Below the pieces are notes generated by a model. It was not told the DNA's origin, searched no databases, and saw only the letters and a program-made list of their open reading frames with translations. From the NCBI GenBank assembly GCA_019916065.1, contig CM034233.1, positions 15,045,009 through 15,109,008 of the forward strand: a stretch of DNA of 64,000 bases. Direction: 5' to 3'. Shown here piece by piece: positions 13,168 through 22,637 of the stretch; position 1 is the first letter of the stretch, and the number at the start of each line of letters is the position of its first letter. Both the position numbers and the translations under genes were made by a program. The stretch comes from Vitellaria paradoxa (Eukaryota; Streptophyta; Magnoliopsida; Ericales; Sapotaceae).

Positions 13168-13413
13168 TGTTAGAATAAAAGAAGGAGAAAAGAATTATGT
13201 ATTAATATTGATTTCTGTGTATGGGAATGCAAGGTTACAATGTCCCTTATATAAGAGGACAATAATCCTAATCCTGATAGGAGATAGTAATCATAATTAT
13301 GATAGGATATACAAAATAAGAAATAAGATAGTAATCCTAATTATGATGGGATATACAAAATAAAAAATGCATAAATTAAGGAATACTAATTATATATATT
13401 ACTAAATCTAACA
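13168..13413 (-). repeat. 3' LTR of the non-autonomous copia element
   Basis: It is 246 bp, bounded by TGTTAGA and TCTAACA. Adjacent on the inner side at 13414-13420 is a run of seven C, which on the minus strand is the G-rich polypurine tract that primes plus-strand synthesis. Confidence 0.9.
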
Positions 13414-13426
13414 CCCCCCCTTAAAC

Positions 13427-13531
13427 TCAAGGTGGTGGAGCAGAGACCAACTTGAGTTTGGTGACGAGAGCATCAAACTGGCCAGGTAGAAGAGACTTGG
13501 TGAAGATATCAGCTATTTGATCAGTTGAAGA
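13427..13531 (-). pseudogene. Remnant of the copia RNase H C-terminus
   Basis: The minus strand encodes a stretch beginning DQIADIFTKSLLPG and ending KLVSAPPP before a stop at 13427. ADIFTK(S/P)L is the conserved end of the Ty1/copia polyprotein. It shows that the element descends from a full-length copia by internal loss. Just upstream, near 13600-13700, the minus strand reads VPETVDVPDD, possibly from the linker between integrase and reverse transcriptase. Confidence 0.75.
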
Positions 13532-13724
13532 AACAGGATCATCAGATGAGGACTCCATGGGATAGACTGTAGCAGATGGCACAACTTCATTAAGGAGTTA
13601 AGGAGATCATCAGGAACATCAACAGTTTCAGGAACAGGAGATGGAACCATAGCAAAAACATCTACATCCTTAGGAAACAGTTCAATAGAAGAATCAGTGA
13701 GGTAAAGAGAGGCAAGATTGTGAA

Positions 13725-14310
13725 AAGTTGAAGGGGCACGGAAGCGCGTTGAAGGAGGCGTGGAGAAACACGTTGAGAGGTTGAAGATGCACAGAGACGC
13801 GTTGGAGGAGGCACAGAGAGGCGTGTTGAGAAGTTGCAGGGGCACAGAGGCGCGTTGAAGGAGGCGCAAAGAGATGCGTTGAAGTCGCGTGGAAGCGTGT
13901 CAAATGAGGCCCGGAGAAACACGTTGAGAGGTTGAAGACGCACAGAGACGTGTTGAAGGAGGCACAGAAAAGCGTGTTGAGATGTTGCAGGGGCACAGAG
14001 GCGCGTTGAAGAAGGCGCATGGAAGCGTGTTGAAGGCGCATGGAAGCGCGTTGCAGAGGGCATAGAGGAACGCGTTGAAGGAGCATGGAAGAGCGTTGAA
14101 GAGAGCGCAAAGGAACCCGTTGAAGGTGCATGGAAGCGCGTTGAAGGAGACGCGGAGAAGCGCGTTGTGAAAGGTTGAAGACGCACAGAAGCGTGTTGAA
14201 GGAAGCTCAGAGAAGCGCGTTGAGAGGTTGAAGGCGCATGAAAGTGCGTTGAAGGCACAAGGAAGTACGTTGAAGAGGGCGCAGAGGAACGCGTTGAAAA
14301 GTTGATACAG
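13725..14310 (-). repeat. About 20 imperfect GCGTTGA-centred units replacing gag-pol
   Basis: The plus strand shows some twenty occurrences of (G/A)CG(C/T)GTTGA or close variants, spaced roughly 20-40 bp apart and linked by AAGGAGGCGCA-like or GAGGTTGAAG-like words. The region is GC-rich in a very AT-rich neighbourhood. All three minus-strand frames are largely open (up to 244 codons, 13662-14396), because the unit contains few stop codons on that strand. The encoded Ser/Phe/Cys/Pro-rich strings look like a by-product of repetition, not a protein family I recognise. Confidence 0.75.
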
Positions 14311-14440
14311 CAAGATAATAAGATAGGTGGTGAATTGTGGAAGAAAGAGCAAGGGCTAGTAGTAAGAGAATGAGCTATGGCAGTGATTGCTGTCATAATA
14401 TCGAGAAAAGGTTTAAACTATCTAGGGTCGAAAACCTTAT

Positions 14441-14452
14441 GCTCCGATACCA
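14441..14452 (-). other. Primer-binding site (initiator Met tRNA type)
   Basis: The minus strand reads TGGTATCGGAGC immediately after the 5' LTR. It differs by one base from TGGTATCAGAGC, the usual plant copia site complementary to the 3' end of initiator methionine tRNA. Confidence 0.85.
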
Positions 14453-14697
14453 TGTTAGAATAAAAGAAGGAGAAAATAATTATGTATTAATATTGATTTC
14501 TGTGTATGGGAATGCAAGGTTACAATGTCCCTTATATAAGAGGACAATAATCCTAATCCTGATAGGAGATAGTAATCCTAATTATGATAGGATATACAAA
14601 ATAAGAAATAAGATAGTAATTCTAATTATGATAGGATATACAAAATAAAAAATGCATAAATTAAGGAATACTAATTTATATATTACTAAATCTAACA
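14453..14697 (-). repeat. 5' LTR of the non-autonomous copia element
   Basis: It is 245 bp with the same ends as its partner. ATTAT follows at 14698-14702, matching the copy left of the 3' LTR. Confidence 0.9.
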
Positions 14698-15069
14698 ATT
14701 ATAATGAGATGTACAACACTTTATATATATATTTTTAGTTTTTAGAATAAATAAGATATGTAAAATGGTATACAAGTTAACGTGAAAAATATATAATCTT
14801 CAATTTTTTGAATTGGTTGAATTAAAAAAAAAGACTATTTAACTGAAATCATCGAACCTATTTCATTGAATTTAAGGGCGTTTGGTAACGTAATTTTTAG
14901 CAAAAAATAAAAATATTTAATTTTTGAGTGTTTGGCAATTCACCAATTTTTATTACTTTTCTATTCTGTTACAGTAACTTCTCAACTTAAAAGTTACTAA
15001 AATTATCAAAAGTTGTTAACAATTGTTAAAAGTTACTAAAAATTACTAAAAGCTACCAAAAAAAAATTT

Positions 15070-15492
15070 ATCAAACGCCAAAAAGTTATAAAAAGTTACG
15101 GAAGATAGCTAAAAATTACTACTTATTTTATCAAATATACAAAAAATTACAACTAGTAATTTTTGGTAAAAAATACAAAAAAAAGATTACTAAAAATTAT
15201 GTTTCTAAACGTCTTCCTAATCGATTTAGTTTGATCTTCTTGGATTAATTAAATTTTGCTCACTTCTTGGATTAAAAGCTGCAAAAAAATTTACCAAACA
15301 CTCAAAAGTTATATAAAATTGTTGAAAATAGCTAAAAATTATTAGTTATTTCATTAAACACACAAAAAATTACAAATAATAACTTTTAGTAAAAAAATAT
15401 AAAAAAATTACTAAAAATTATGTTCCTAAACGTCTCTGATCGATTTAGTTTGATCTTTTTGGATTAATTAAATTTTGCTCACTCTTGATTCA
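15070..15492. repeat. Tandem duplication with a period of about 219 bp
   Basis: The word TCGATTTAGTTTGATCTT starts at 15221 and at 15440. The preceding 150 bp (AAAATTACTA-rich, with AAAAATTATGTT and CTAAACGTCT) and the following 30 bp (TGGATTAATTAAATTTTGCT) are duplicated with it. The duplicated part includes the right end of a MITE-like repeat that starts at about 14875 with GGGCGTTTGGTAACGTAATT. Confidence 0.65.
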
Positions 15493-15984
15493 TGTAGTTT
15501 ACCTAAAATTATAAAAGCAAATAATTATTCTCTTTCACTTTTGGTTTAGGGTACGCTAAGTGATGTTAAAAATCTGGTGGTAAATTCTCCGAAAGTGATT
15601 ATGAACCTTTTATGTCATAAATTTTCACTCTTTTGAAAAGTTATTATTTAAAGACTGATAAATGAGAAATAGTGACTCGTTTAAACTTTTATAAAATATT
15701 GGTAGCATAATTGAAAGTTATGTTAAAAGGGATGAATTGTTATGTAATAAGATTTATTTTACTTTATTTCTACTTTAGATGCACATCATTGCATCACTGG
15801 CATCCATTTGCAACTTTAATTTTTTCCCAAAAATTAAAAAAAATTAAAAAATTTTTAAATTTTTAATTAAATTTTATAATATGCCAGTTTTCACGCTTAC
15901 TTTTAATTTGATATTAAAATCAGACAATGAATTCTTCCGATAGAAATTCTTCTGACAGTGAATAAAATGCATGCATAGGACGTG

Positions 15985-16124
15985 TTTGTGTTTGGTACAC
16001 TATAATTTTCTTTAAAAATTTTTAAAATTTTTAAAATTATTTACTTTTTATTTCACTATACAATTTTCAAAATTATAATTTTTACCAAATTATCTCACAT
16101 TATCTTCTCATATTCTATTACTAT
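15985..16124. repeat. MITE-like AT-rich repeat
   Basis: It shares TTTGGTACACTATAATTTTC and TTTACTTTTTATTTCACTATAC with the elements at 4860 and 6894. The right end is decayed. From here to the next promoter (about 16130-16880) I see only A/T-rich sequence with a moderately GC-rich patch at 16170-16270. Confidence 0.35.
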
Positions 16125-16888
16125 AGTTTTTTTTAGATAAAAAAAAAAAAAAAGAAAAACCATTATTTGTGGAAGGTAACGAGTCGGACCACCTGGCTGG
16201 GGCTGAAACCTCATTCTGACGTGGTGATTGGGATTCGCCAGGTTTATCTTCACGGCAATTGGCAGCGCAGGGAGTTATAAAAAAAAAGATTTATAAAATT
16301 TTATAAATTTCTATAAATACAGAAAATAAGATTATAAAATTTAAATTTTTAGTCAATGTATAAAATATGAGACACTAATTTTTATATTTTTATATAATTA
16401 TAATAACATTTAAAGTTATAAAAAATATAAAATTTTATAAATCTCTACAAATACAAATTATGAAACCGTAAAATTTAGGTGGTATTTGATTTACTTTTTT
16501 GTTTTTTATTTTTTGTTTTCGTTTTATGTGTTAAAAATCTCAAAATTAGAAAATAAAAAATACTATTTTTTCCTTGTTGTGAGATTTTCTTTATTTTTTT
16601 TTATTAAAAACTCTCAAAATGATATTTTATCATTTTTTATTTCATGTGTAAATTCATTTTCAGTTTTCGAAAACAAATTTTGAAAACATAAGTAATCAAA
16701 TGAATTTTGAATTATTTTTCTTATTTTTAAAAGTATAAAATAAAAAATAAGTTTAAAAAAAAAATAAAAAATAAAAACAAAAAATAAAAAATAAATTAAA
16801 TGGCCGCTTAATTTCTTTACTCATTTCACAAAATATAAAATATTAATTTTTACAATTTTATATAAAATGTCAGGGGACTCCAAACAAG

Positions 16889-16895
16889 TATAAAT
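16889..16895 (+). promoter_or_regulatory. Candidate TATA box of the F-box/kelch gene
   Basis: TATAAAT stands about 30 bp upstream of a change to CT-rich, leader-like sequence. A probable 5' splice donor CCCAG|GTAATT follows at about 17004. The start codon is about 2 kb downstream, so the 5' leader is probably spliced in several pieces; a candidate leader exon begins near 18339 after TTCTTTTTAG. This is inference from sequence signals only. Confidence 0.4.
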
Positions 16896-18006
16896 CCACA
16901 TTCCTAGCTTACAGGGTCCTTATCTCTGTCTACACTCACGTATATATATGTACACACACTCAGATTAACGCATTCAAATCTCCACTCAGATTCACCATTT
17001 CCCAGGTAATTTGAAGTTTCCATTTTTTCTCTGATCTATGTTAGTCATCAAGCTCAAATTCTTGTGCCTCCGCTATGATTTACGGCTTTGGTTTCAGAAT
17101 ATGAGGTGAGATCTCTCGCCATTTCCACTTGCTCAATGTGAATCTGCAGGTTGTTTTACGTTGACAAACGATGGTTACAGAAACTTGAAACTTTTTGGTA
17201 TTGTTATCAAAGGTTTTTGGAATATTTGTTATATATAAATTAAGCTCACTCGCCACGCATGGAAGCTCACTCGCCACGCATAGACTTACTGTAAATTATT
17301 CATGTATTTTGTTTGCTTCGTAGCAAAATAGCTCCCGTTAATTAAAAAAAAAAAAAAATCTCCCGCTAAATTTTCCAGGGAAAAAATAAATATTCTTCAG
17401 TATTCCGAGGGTTTCCTTCTCTCGCTTTCGGGGACTGAACGGGATTTTGCTTTCTTTTTTTTTTTTTTTACTTTAATCAATTAAAATAACAAATCTAATT
17501 GATTTTAGCTGTATCTAATTAACTTCGGATTTGTAATTCTCAGCTTATGATTTTAGATCTCACGTATTTGTTCATTAGACCCTGAGTAATTTTTCTGACT
17601 TCCAACATTTAATTTATCTTTTTTTTTTTGAAAAGTAATTTATTTATCTTTAGGCTTTTTTTCCCCCTTATTTGCGATTCTGATGTTTAAGACATCGGTC
17701 AAAAAAAAAAAAAAAAAAAAAACTGATAATACGGTGTAATGGAACACATCTACATTTGATTTGTTGTCATTTTTTTTCCCTCTATTCCTTGTCTTTTTAT
17801 TATTTATTTATCTCTTGGATTGGTGGGTAGGCGAATTCCATATTTAGCCTTTTCGAAGTTGGGCAGATTGGCTTCATATTATATACACGGTTGTTTGGAA
17901 CTTCATACCGATTATTAGATATAGCCCATTTGCTCACTATTTTAAAGCATGTGATTATTGTACCTTAGGTGTTTAGACTTTATTAGTTTAAGTACAAAGA
18001 TATTGG

Positions 18007-18097
18007 AAGCGTGGCTTTGCCCGCTCATGACTCGAGTTCGAATCTTTCCCCTCCCCCTTATAAAAAAAAAAAATTGACCTTTCTAAAAAAAAAAAAA
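18007..18097 (+). mobile_element. 5'-truncated tRNA-derived SINE with poly(A) and target duplication
   Basis: A B-box-like GAGTTCGAATC is followed by TTTCCCCTCCCCC and A-runs. The flanks 17990-18006 and 18098-18114 match at 16 of 17 positions (AAGTACAAAGATATTGG against AAGTACAAAGATACTGG). It lies in the probable 5' leader intron of the F-box/kelch gene and belongs to the same pyrimidine-rich poly(A) type as 5661 and 40090. Confidence 0.75.
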
Positions 18098-18877
18098 AAG
18101 TACAAAGATACTGGCAACTTTTCTATTTTCCAATTTAAGTTGTTGGGCTACTGCACCTGTGATTCTGGAAGCAAATAGTTAAATCACTCTCTCTCTTTTT
18201 TTATTTTTTTATTTTTTGAATATGGTGTTTAATCATAGAGTTGCTCTTGTATTTATGACAGGAGAATTATTTTGATTTTGCAAGCCATTATAATCAGCTT
18301 TGAATATTGTTCCAATAGTTAACTTTCTTCTTTTTAGGTGATTTATTTCAGTTGGTGATGCACTGGGATAAAATGGATGTTACAGGGGGCTAAATTTGTC
18401 GAGTTCTATGGCCTTTGCTGGTAACGCTTCTTCCAATCTTCTCGACATCTTTGATTCTAACTGTTTTGTCTTTGCTGTTCTGTTTTCTCAAACTCATGAT
18501 TTGCGACTTGGTAATTTTGTGTAGACATTTGGGCAGTGTGTGGGGGAAGAAACAATCCAGGGAAAGCAGAAATTAGGATTACCTTTGGTAGAACAGGTAA
18601 GAACAACCAATCGAGGAGCCGAACGACTGGCATGGAATTTGAATCTGATTGGACAAAACATAGAAAATCATCCGCATTTACAGCTGAAGTGATTCGTTCC
18701 GCAACATCTTTCATGCCTTGGGCTTGTAAAATCCATTTAAGTGAACGATATCATGAATTTCCTTAGTTAAAATTTAGCCATTCAGTTGTCTTGATATTTG
18801 CTTTTGAGAAAGTTATTTGATGAACCATGAGAGTTCTATCAGTCTCTCATCATTTGTCTAGCATTGCAATCTAGAGA

Positions 18878-20881
18878 ATGCCTGGTCTTGTTTGTAGGAC
18901 AAAGAGACTCACAGAATCAAATATGTATTTGACAAATTCAGTCCTGCAAAATACAAGTAGTAATTCAAAAAGCAATTCACTTTTAACTTCTCAGACCACT
19001 AACGATATTGACAGCCCCATTTTACCTGGTCTGCCTGATGACGTGGCAAAGTATTGCCTTGCTCTTGTCCCTCATTCCAACTTCCCAGCTATGGGTGTTG
19101 TCAGCAGGCGATGGAGGTCATTCATGCAAAGCAAAGAATTCATGATGGTTCGGAAGCTAGCTGGAATGCTTGAGGAATGGCTTTATATCCTCACTGTAGA
19201 TGATGAAGGGACGGGGAGCCACTGGGAGGTTTTGAATTGTCTGGGACAAAAACACCAAGTCCTCCCGCCAATGCCTGGCCCTGTCAAGGCTGGTTTTGGG
19301 GTAGCAACTCTCAATGGAAAGCTTCTTGTCATGGCTGGCTACTCAATTATAGATGGAACAGAGTTTGCCTCTGCGGATGTTTACCAATATGATTCTTGCC
19401 TCAACAGGTTTGTTTCCTGTCACAATTTTCTATTTCTTTTTACTGTTCTTGCATTTTCTTTGTACTTCAATTTAGTACGAGGTAGTGGTGGTTTGCGGCA
19501 CTGCCATTTCATATCTAGAGAAAATTTTGAAATTTTTAAGCTTTGGAAGTATATTTTCTATTATGGCTTGTTTGTATAGATCCCATTTAAGCTTATCAAC
19601 AGGGACCTTCCATTAAGTAAACTCTGTGTTGGTGGTTTTGTGAAAACTACATTATAACTGGATGTTCCAAAAGCACGAATCGTTGTGCTATTTTGATTGA
19701 GAAGTAGTTTTTGATTAATCCGTAGAGAGAGAGACATCTCAATCATTTTCTCTTCCATATCATCATACAAACTGCACTAGAACTTGGTTTCAGTTGATTC
19801 AGTTTGGCCTTTCCCTAGTGTTGTTTATATCATGACTAAAGTTCCACTATACCATTGCAAAAAGACACTAGTTAAAGTTTGTTTAGCTTGGGAGTTCGCC
19901 ACATTCCAACAGCTCTGTTCCCTTTTGGTTCATTTTTCCTCTGTGTCGTTTGATGGTTGGGCTATGCTGAACCAACTTACTCTTTACCTTATAACCTTTG
20001 GTTTGTGAGTCCATTACTTAATGGCTCTATTAATCAATAGTCATCAACAATTTTATCTGATCAGGTCTGGACATTAGTATAATCATAGGTTAAGCATAAT
20101 GATGGATGGTAGTAATTAGTATTACTTTGTTGTGAAAACTATTATGTTACTCTGCTTGTGTTGGTTGAGCAAAATGACTAAGAAAAGGGAATCCTTATAA
20201 AACCAACTTTTGTCATCCTTGTTGACAGTTTTGCAACATACCGCATATAATTGCAGGTGGGGGAAGTTAGCAAACATGAACGTGGCCCGCTATGATTTTG
20301 CCTGTGCAGAAGTCAGCGGCATGGTTTATGCTGTTGGAGGCTGTGGGATGGATGGCGAGGCTCTCTTCAGTGCAGAGGTGTACGATCCTGAAGATGACAA
20401 GTGGACCTTAATTGAGAGTCTTCGCCGCCCAAGGTGGGGCTGCTTTGCCTGTGGGTTTGAGGGCAAACTTTATGTTATGGGTGGTAGGTCAAGCTTCACA
20501 ATCGGAAACTCAAGATTCGTTGATGTGTACAACCCCGAGAGGCGCACTTGGTGTGAGATGAAAAATGGTTGTGTTATGGTCACTGCTCATGCTGTGCTGG
20601 GAAAGAAGCTCTTTTGTGTGGAGTGGAAGAATCAGCGGAGACTAGCTATTTTCGACGCAGCCGACAGTACATGGAAGATGGTACCTGTTCCTGTTACTGG
20701 AAGCTCAAAAATTGGATTCCAACTGGGGATTTTGGATGAAAAGCTTTTATTATTCTCACTAGAGGATGACCCTTACCACACCCTCTCGTATGACCCTAAT
20801 GCAGCCCCAGAATCAGAGTGGCAGATTTCTCAAATAAAGCCGTCTGGTTTGTGCTTGTGCAGTGTCACAATCAAGGCATAG
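18878..20881 (+). CDS. F-box/kelch-repeat protein, orthologue of Arabidopsis At1g67480
   Basis: There are two coding exons, 18878-19407 and 20257-20881. The GT...AG intron splits an Arg codon (AG|G), giving 384 residues. An F-box lies at about residues 48-92 (starting ILPGLPDDVAK, with RRWRSFMQSKEF). Kelch repeats follow, with motifs such as LNGKLLVMAG, MVYAVGGCGMDGEALFSAEV, GKLYVMGGR and FVDVYNPERRTW. Length and sequence agree with the Arabidopsis protein as I remember it. F-box/kelch proteins bind SKP1 within SCF ubiquitin ligases and select a substrate through the kelch propeller; the substrate here is unknown. The start was chosen because MPGLV.. with TESNM aligns with the family's N-terminus. 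It is transcribed toward NUP54, with about 1.7 kb between stop and next start. No frame damage is seen. Confidence 0.93.
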
Positions 20882-21558
20882 ATTTTGATCCGGGTGATGG
20901 TCAAGAATTTGAGATGTTTCGTTAGTTTGCTAGGCACTTTGCTAAACCATGGTTCTTACTGATGGTCACTAGTCTCTTCAACTAATTTTTGAATGGTTTG
21001 CATTAATTGTCTTTGAGATTTTAATTTAATTTAATTCTGACAATTCTGCTTCAGTAAGTTTCTGATACTGGATGTCTTTCTTTCACGCATTTCTTTTTGC
21101 AGAGTTTTAGTTTTCCCTTTCAGTACAGGTGCACTAATATTCTGTTGTGACCCGTGTTTTATCTAATTAACTTATTCATTTTATATTTAGTCTTATTTAA
21201 GTATTATTTTAAAATGAGGGGTAATTAAGTCATTTACAAAAAAATCAAAATTGCGATCAATAAGAGGAGATTTTTTCTCGTCTTAGAGCTAACAGCGTTC
21301 GAATTATTATTATTATTATTTTTTTGGGTGGGGGTGTGGGTGATGAAGCAATGTTTGTCTTAGCTTTTCATTTGTGCGACAATATAGCTAATTTTGTCTG
21401 ATAAATCGAAAACTATAGCTATAAACGTATGTTTCTCCAGTCACAACAAAACACGGATTGGATGACTGTCACTGATGTTCCAAGAAGCAAAATTTTGCAT
21501 CTATATGATTCTATTTAGCAACTTAACTTTTGCAGAGTACAATAAAATATTAGTACAC

Positions 21559-21559
<1 letters not shown>

Positions 21560-21596
<37 letters not shown>
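21560..21596. repeat. (TA)n microsatellite
   Basis: An uninterrupted TA dinucleotide run of about 36 bp. Confidence 0.9.
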
Positions 21597-21599
<3 letters not shown>

Positions 21600-22181
21600 C
21601 AGCACCCTAGAAAGTAAAAAGAGTTTTACAAGTAGGTAAATGTTTTTTTTTTTTGGTTGTCCTAAGAAATATTTGAGATGAAAATTTTCCCTCATTATCA
21701 TATGCATTGGAAAAAAAAAAAAAAAAGTAGAGCAAGTGGTTCACTGGCTTGAATAAAATGAGAGAGATCTAGTAATTATCCACTGTTGTCATGGTTCAAA
21801 CCTCCTTTATTAGTGTTAATTTGTGTGATCAATGATATATTTTAAAATATTTTAATTTAACAAGGAATGAATCTTAAGTAAATTGCAAAATATTTTAATA
21901 AAATTTGTAGTTTCTTAAAATAGTTATTTTTTTATATTTATATTGTTTATCTGTATTATTTGCAGTGAGTATTTGTAGTTGATTAAAGTTAAATTTTTAT
22001 ATAATTGTTAAAAACTCTTATTTTATCTAATCAGGTTGACTTAATATTTCGAGTATTCTTAAAAAGTCAAGTCTGGTTTTAAGATAAATATTAAATGTCA
22101 AACCGACCTAATTGATCCTATTAGTACAAAATTAAAATAAATTTTATAATATGATATATGATATAAAATAATATAACATAA

Positions 22182-22349
22182 CATATAATACCAAAAAATA
22201 AAAATCTCACTTCAATAATAAAAATAAACTTAATACATAAAATTTATATATGAAATTTAAATACACATATAATACCAAAAAAAAAATCTCACTTCAATAA
22301 TAAAAATAAACTTAGTACATAAAATTTAATAAATTTTAAAAACAAAAGG
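22182..22349. repeat. 84-bp direct tandem duplication upstream of NUP54
   Basis: CATATAATACC starts at 22182 and 22266. The following ATCTCACTTCAATAATAAAA and ACTTA(A/G)TACATAAAATTTA are shared, with only a few differences, so the duplication is recent. Confidence 0.8.
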
Positions 22350-22561
22350 GGAAAGCAAAAACAGAAAGGGAAAGCAATTCAGAGTAAGGGTGTTTTTTTG
22401 TTTTTTTTTTTTTTTAAATAAATTTTTTGTCCTCTTCAAGAACTCAACAGCCAACAGCCAATGAAGGGGAAACTCTCTCCCCCCAAACCAAACACAACGA
22501 AACGGACTGTTAAAAAAAGGGTGCATCGGATCTCCAATTTTAATCCACTGAAAAGTTGAAA

Positions 22562-22637
22562 ATGGCGGCAATATCTCTCGCTCTCTAGCCTAGGGTTTCT
22601 CTCGCTCTCTCACTTGCTGCTCTGCTCCGCAGCAACA
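22562..22637 (+). promoter_or_regulatory. CT-rich leader with telo-box of NUP54
   Basis: CTCTCGCTCTCT blocks form a pyrimidine-rich core region or leader directly before the start codon. TAGGGTTT at 22591-22598 is the complement of the plant telo-box AAACCCTA, often found in promoters of growth-linked housekeeping genes. Regulation by it here is inference. Confidence 0.5.

Larger units (their letters stand above)
13168..14697 (-). mobile_element. Complete non-autonomous Ty1/copia-derived retrotransposon (1.53 kb)
   Basis: Two near-identical LTRs (13168-13413 and 14453-14697) begin TGTTAGA and end TCTAACA. They differ by four substitutions and one small indel, so the insertion is young. ATTAT flanks both sides (13163-13167 and 14698-14702), a perfect 5-bp target duplication. 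On the minus strand the 5' LTR is followed at once by the primer-binding site TGGTATCGGAGC and the 3' LTR is preceded by a G-run polypurine tract. The interior lacks integrase and reverse transcriptase. It keeps a short gag-like start, a stretch of imperfect GCGTTGA-centred units, and the last codons of copia RNase H. It must be mobilised in trans by a full-length relative. Confidence 0.9.
20882..22560. other. Intergenic region: F-box 3' flank and NUP54 upstream region
   Basis: It begins with the untranslated 3' end of the F-box/kelch gene. It holds a (TA)n microsatellite at 21560-21596 and an 84-bp tandem duplication at 22182-22349. The rest is AT-rich without a coding signal. Confidence 0.6.

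Noticed and set aside
13513..14396. Overlapping minus-strand frames of 118-244 codons as a possible Cys/Ser/Phe-rich protein family
   Set aside because: They are open in all three frames because the underlying GCGTTGA-type unit lacks stops on that strand; no family resemblance was seen.
18536..18766. 76-codon frame upstream of the F-box/kelch start
   Set aside because: It lies in the probable spliced leader and has no F-box or kelch similarity. An upstream ORF role cannot be excluded, but nothing supports it.
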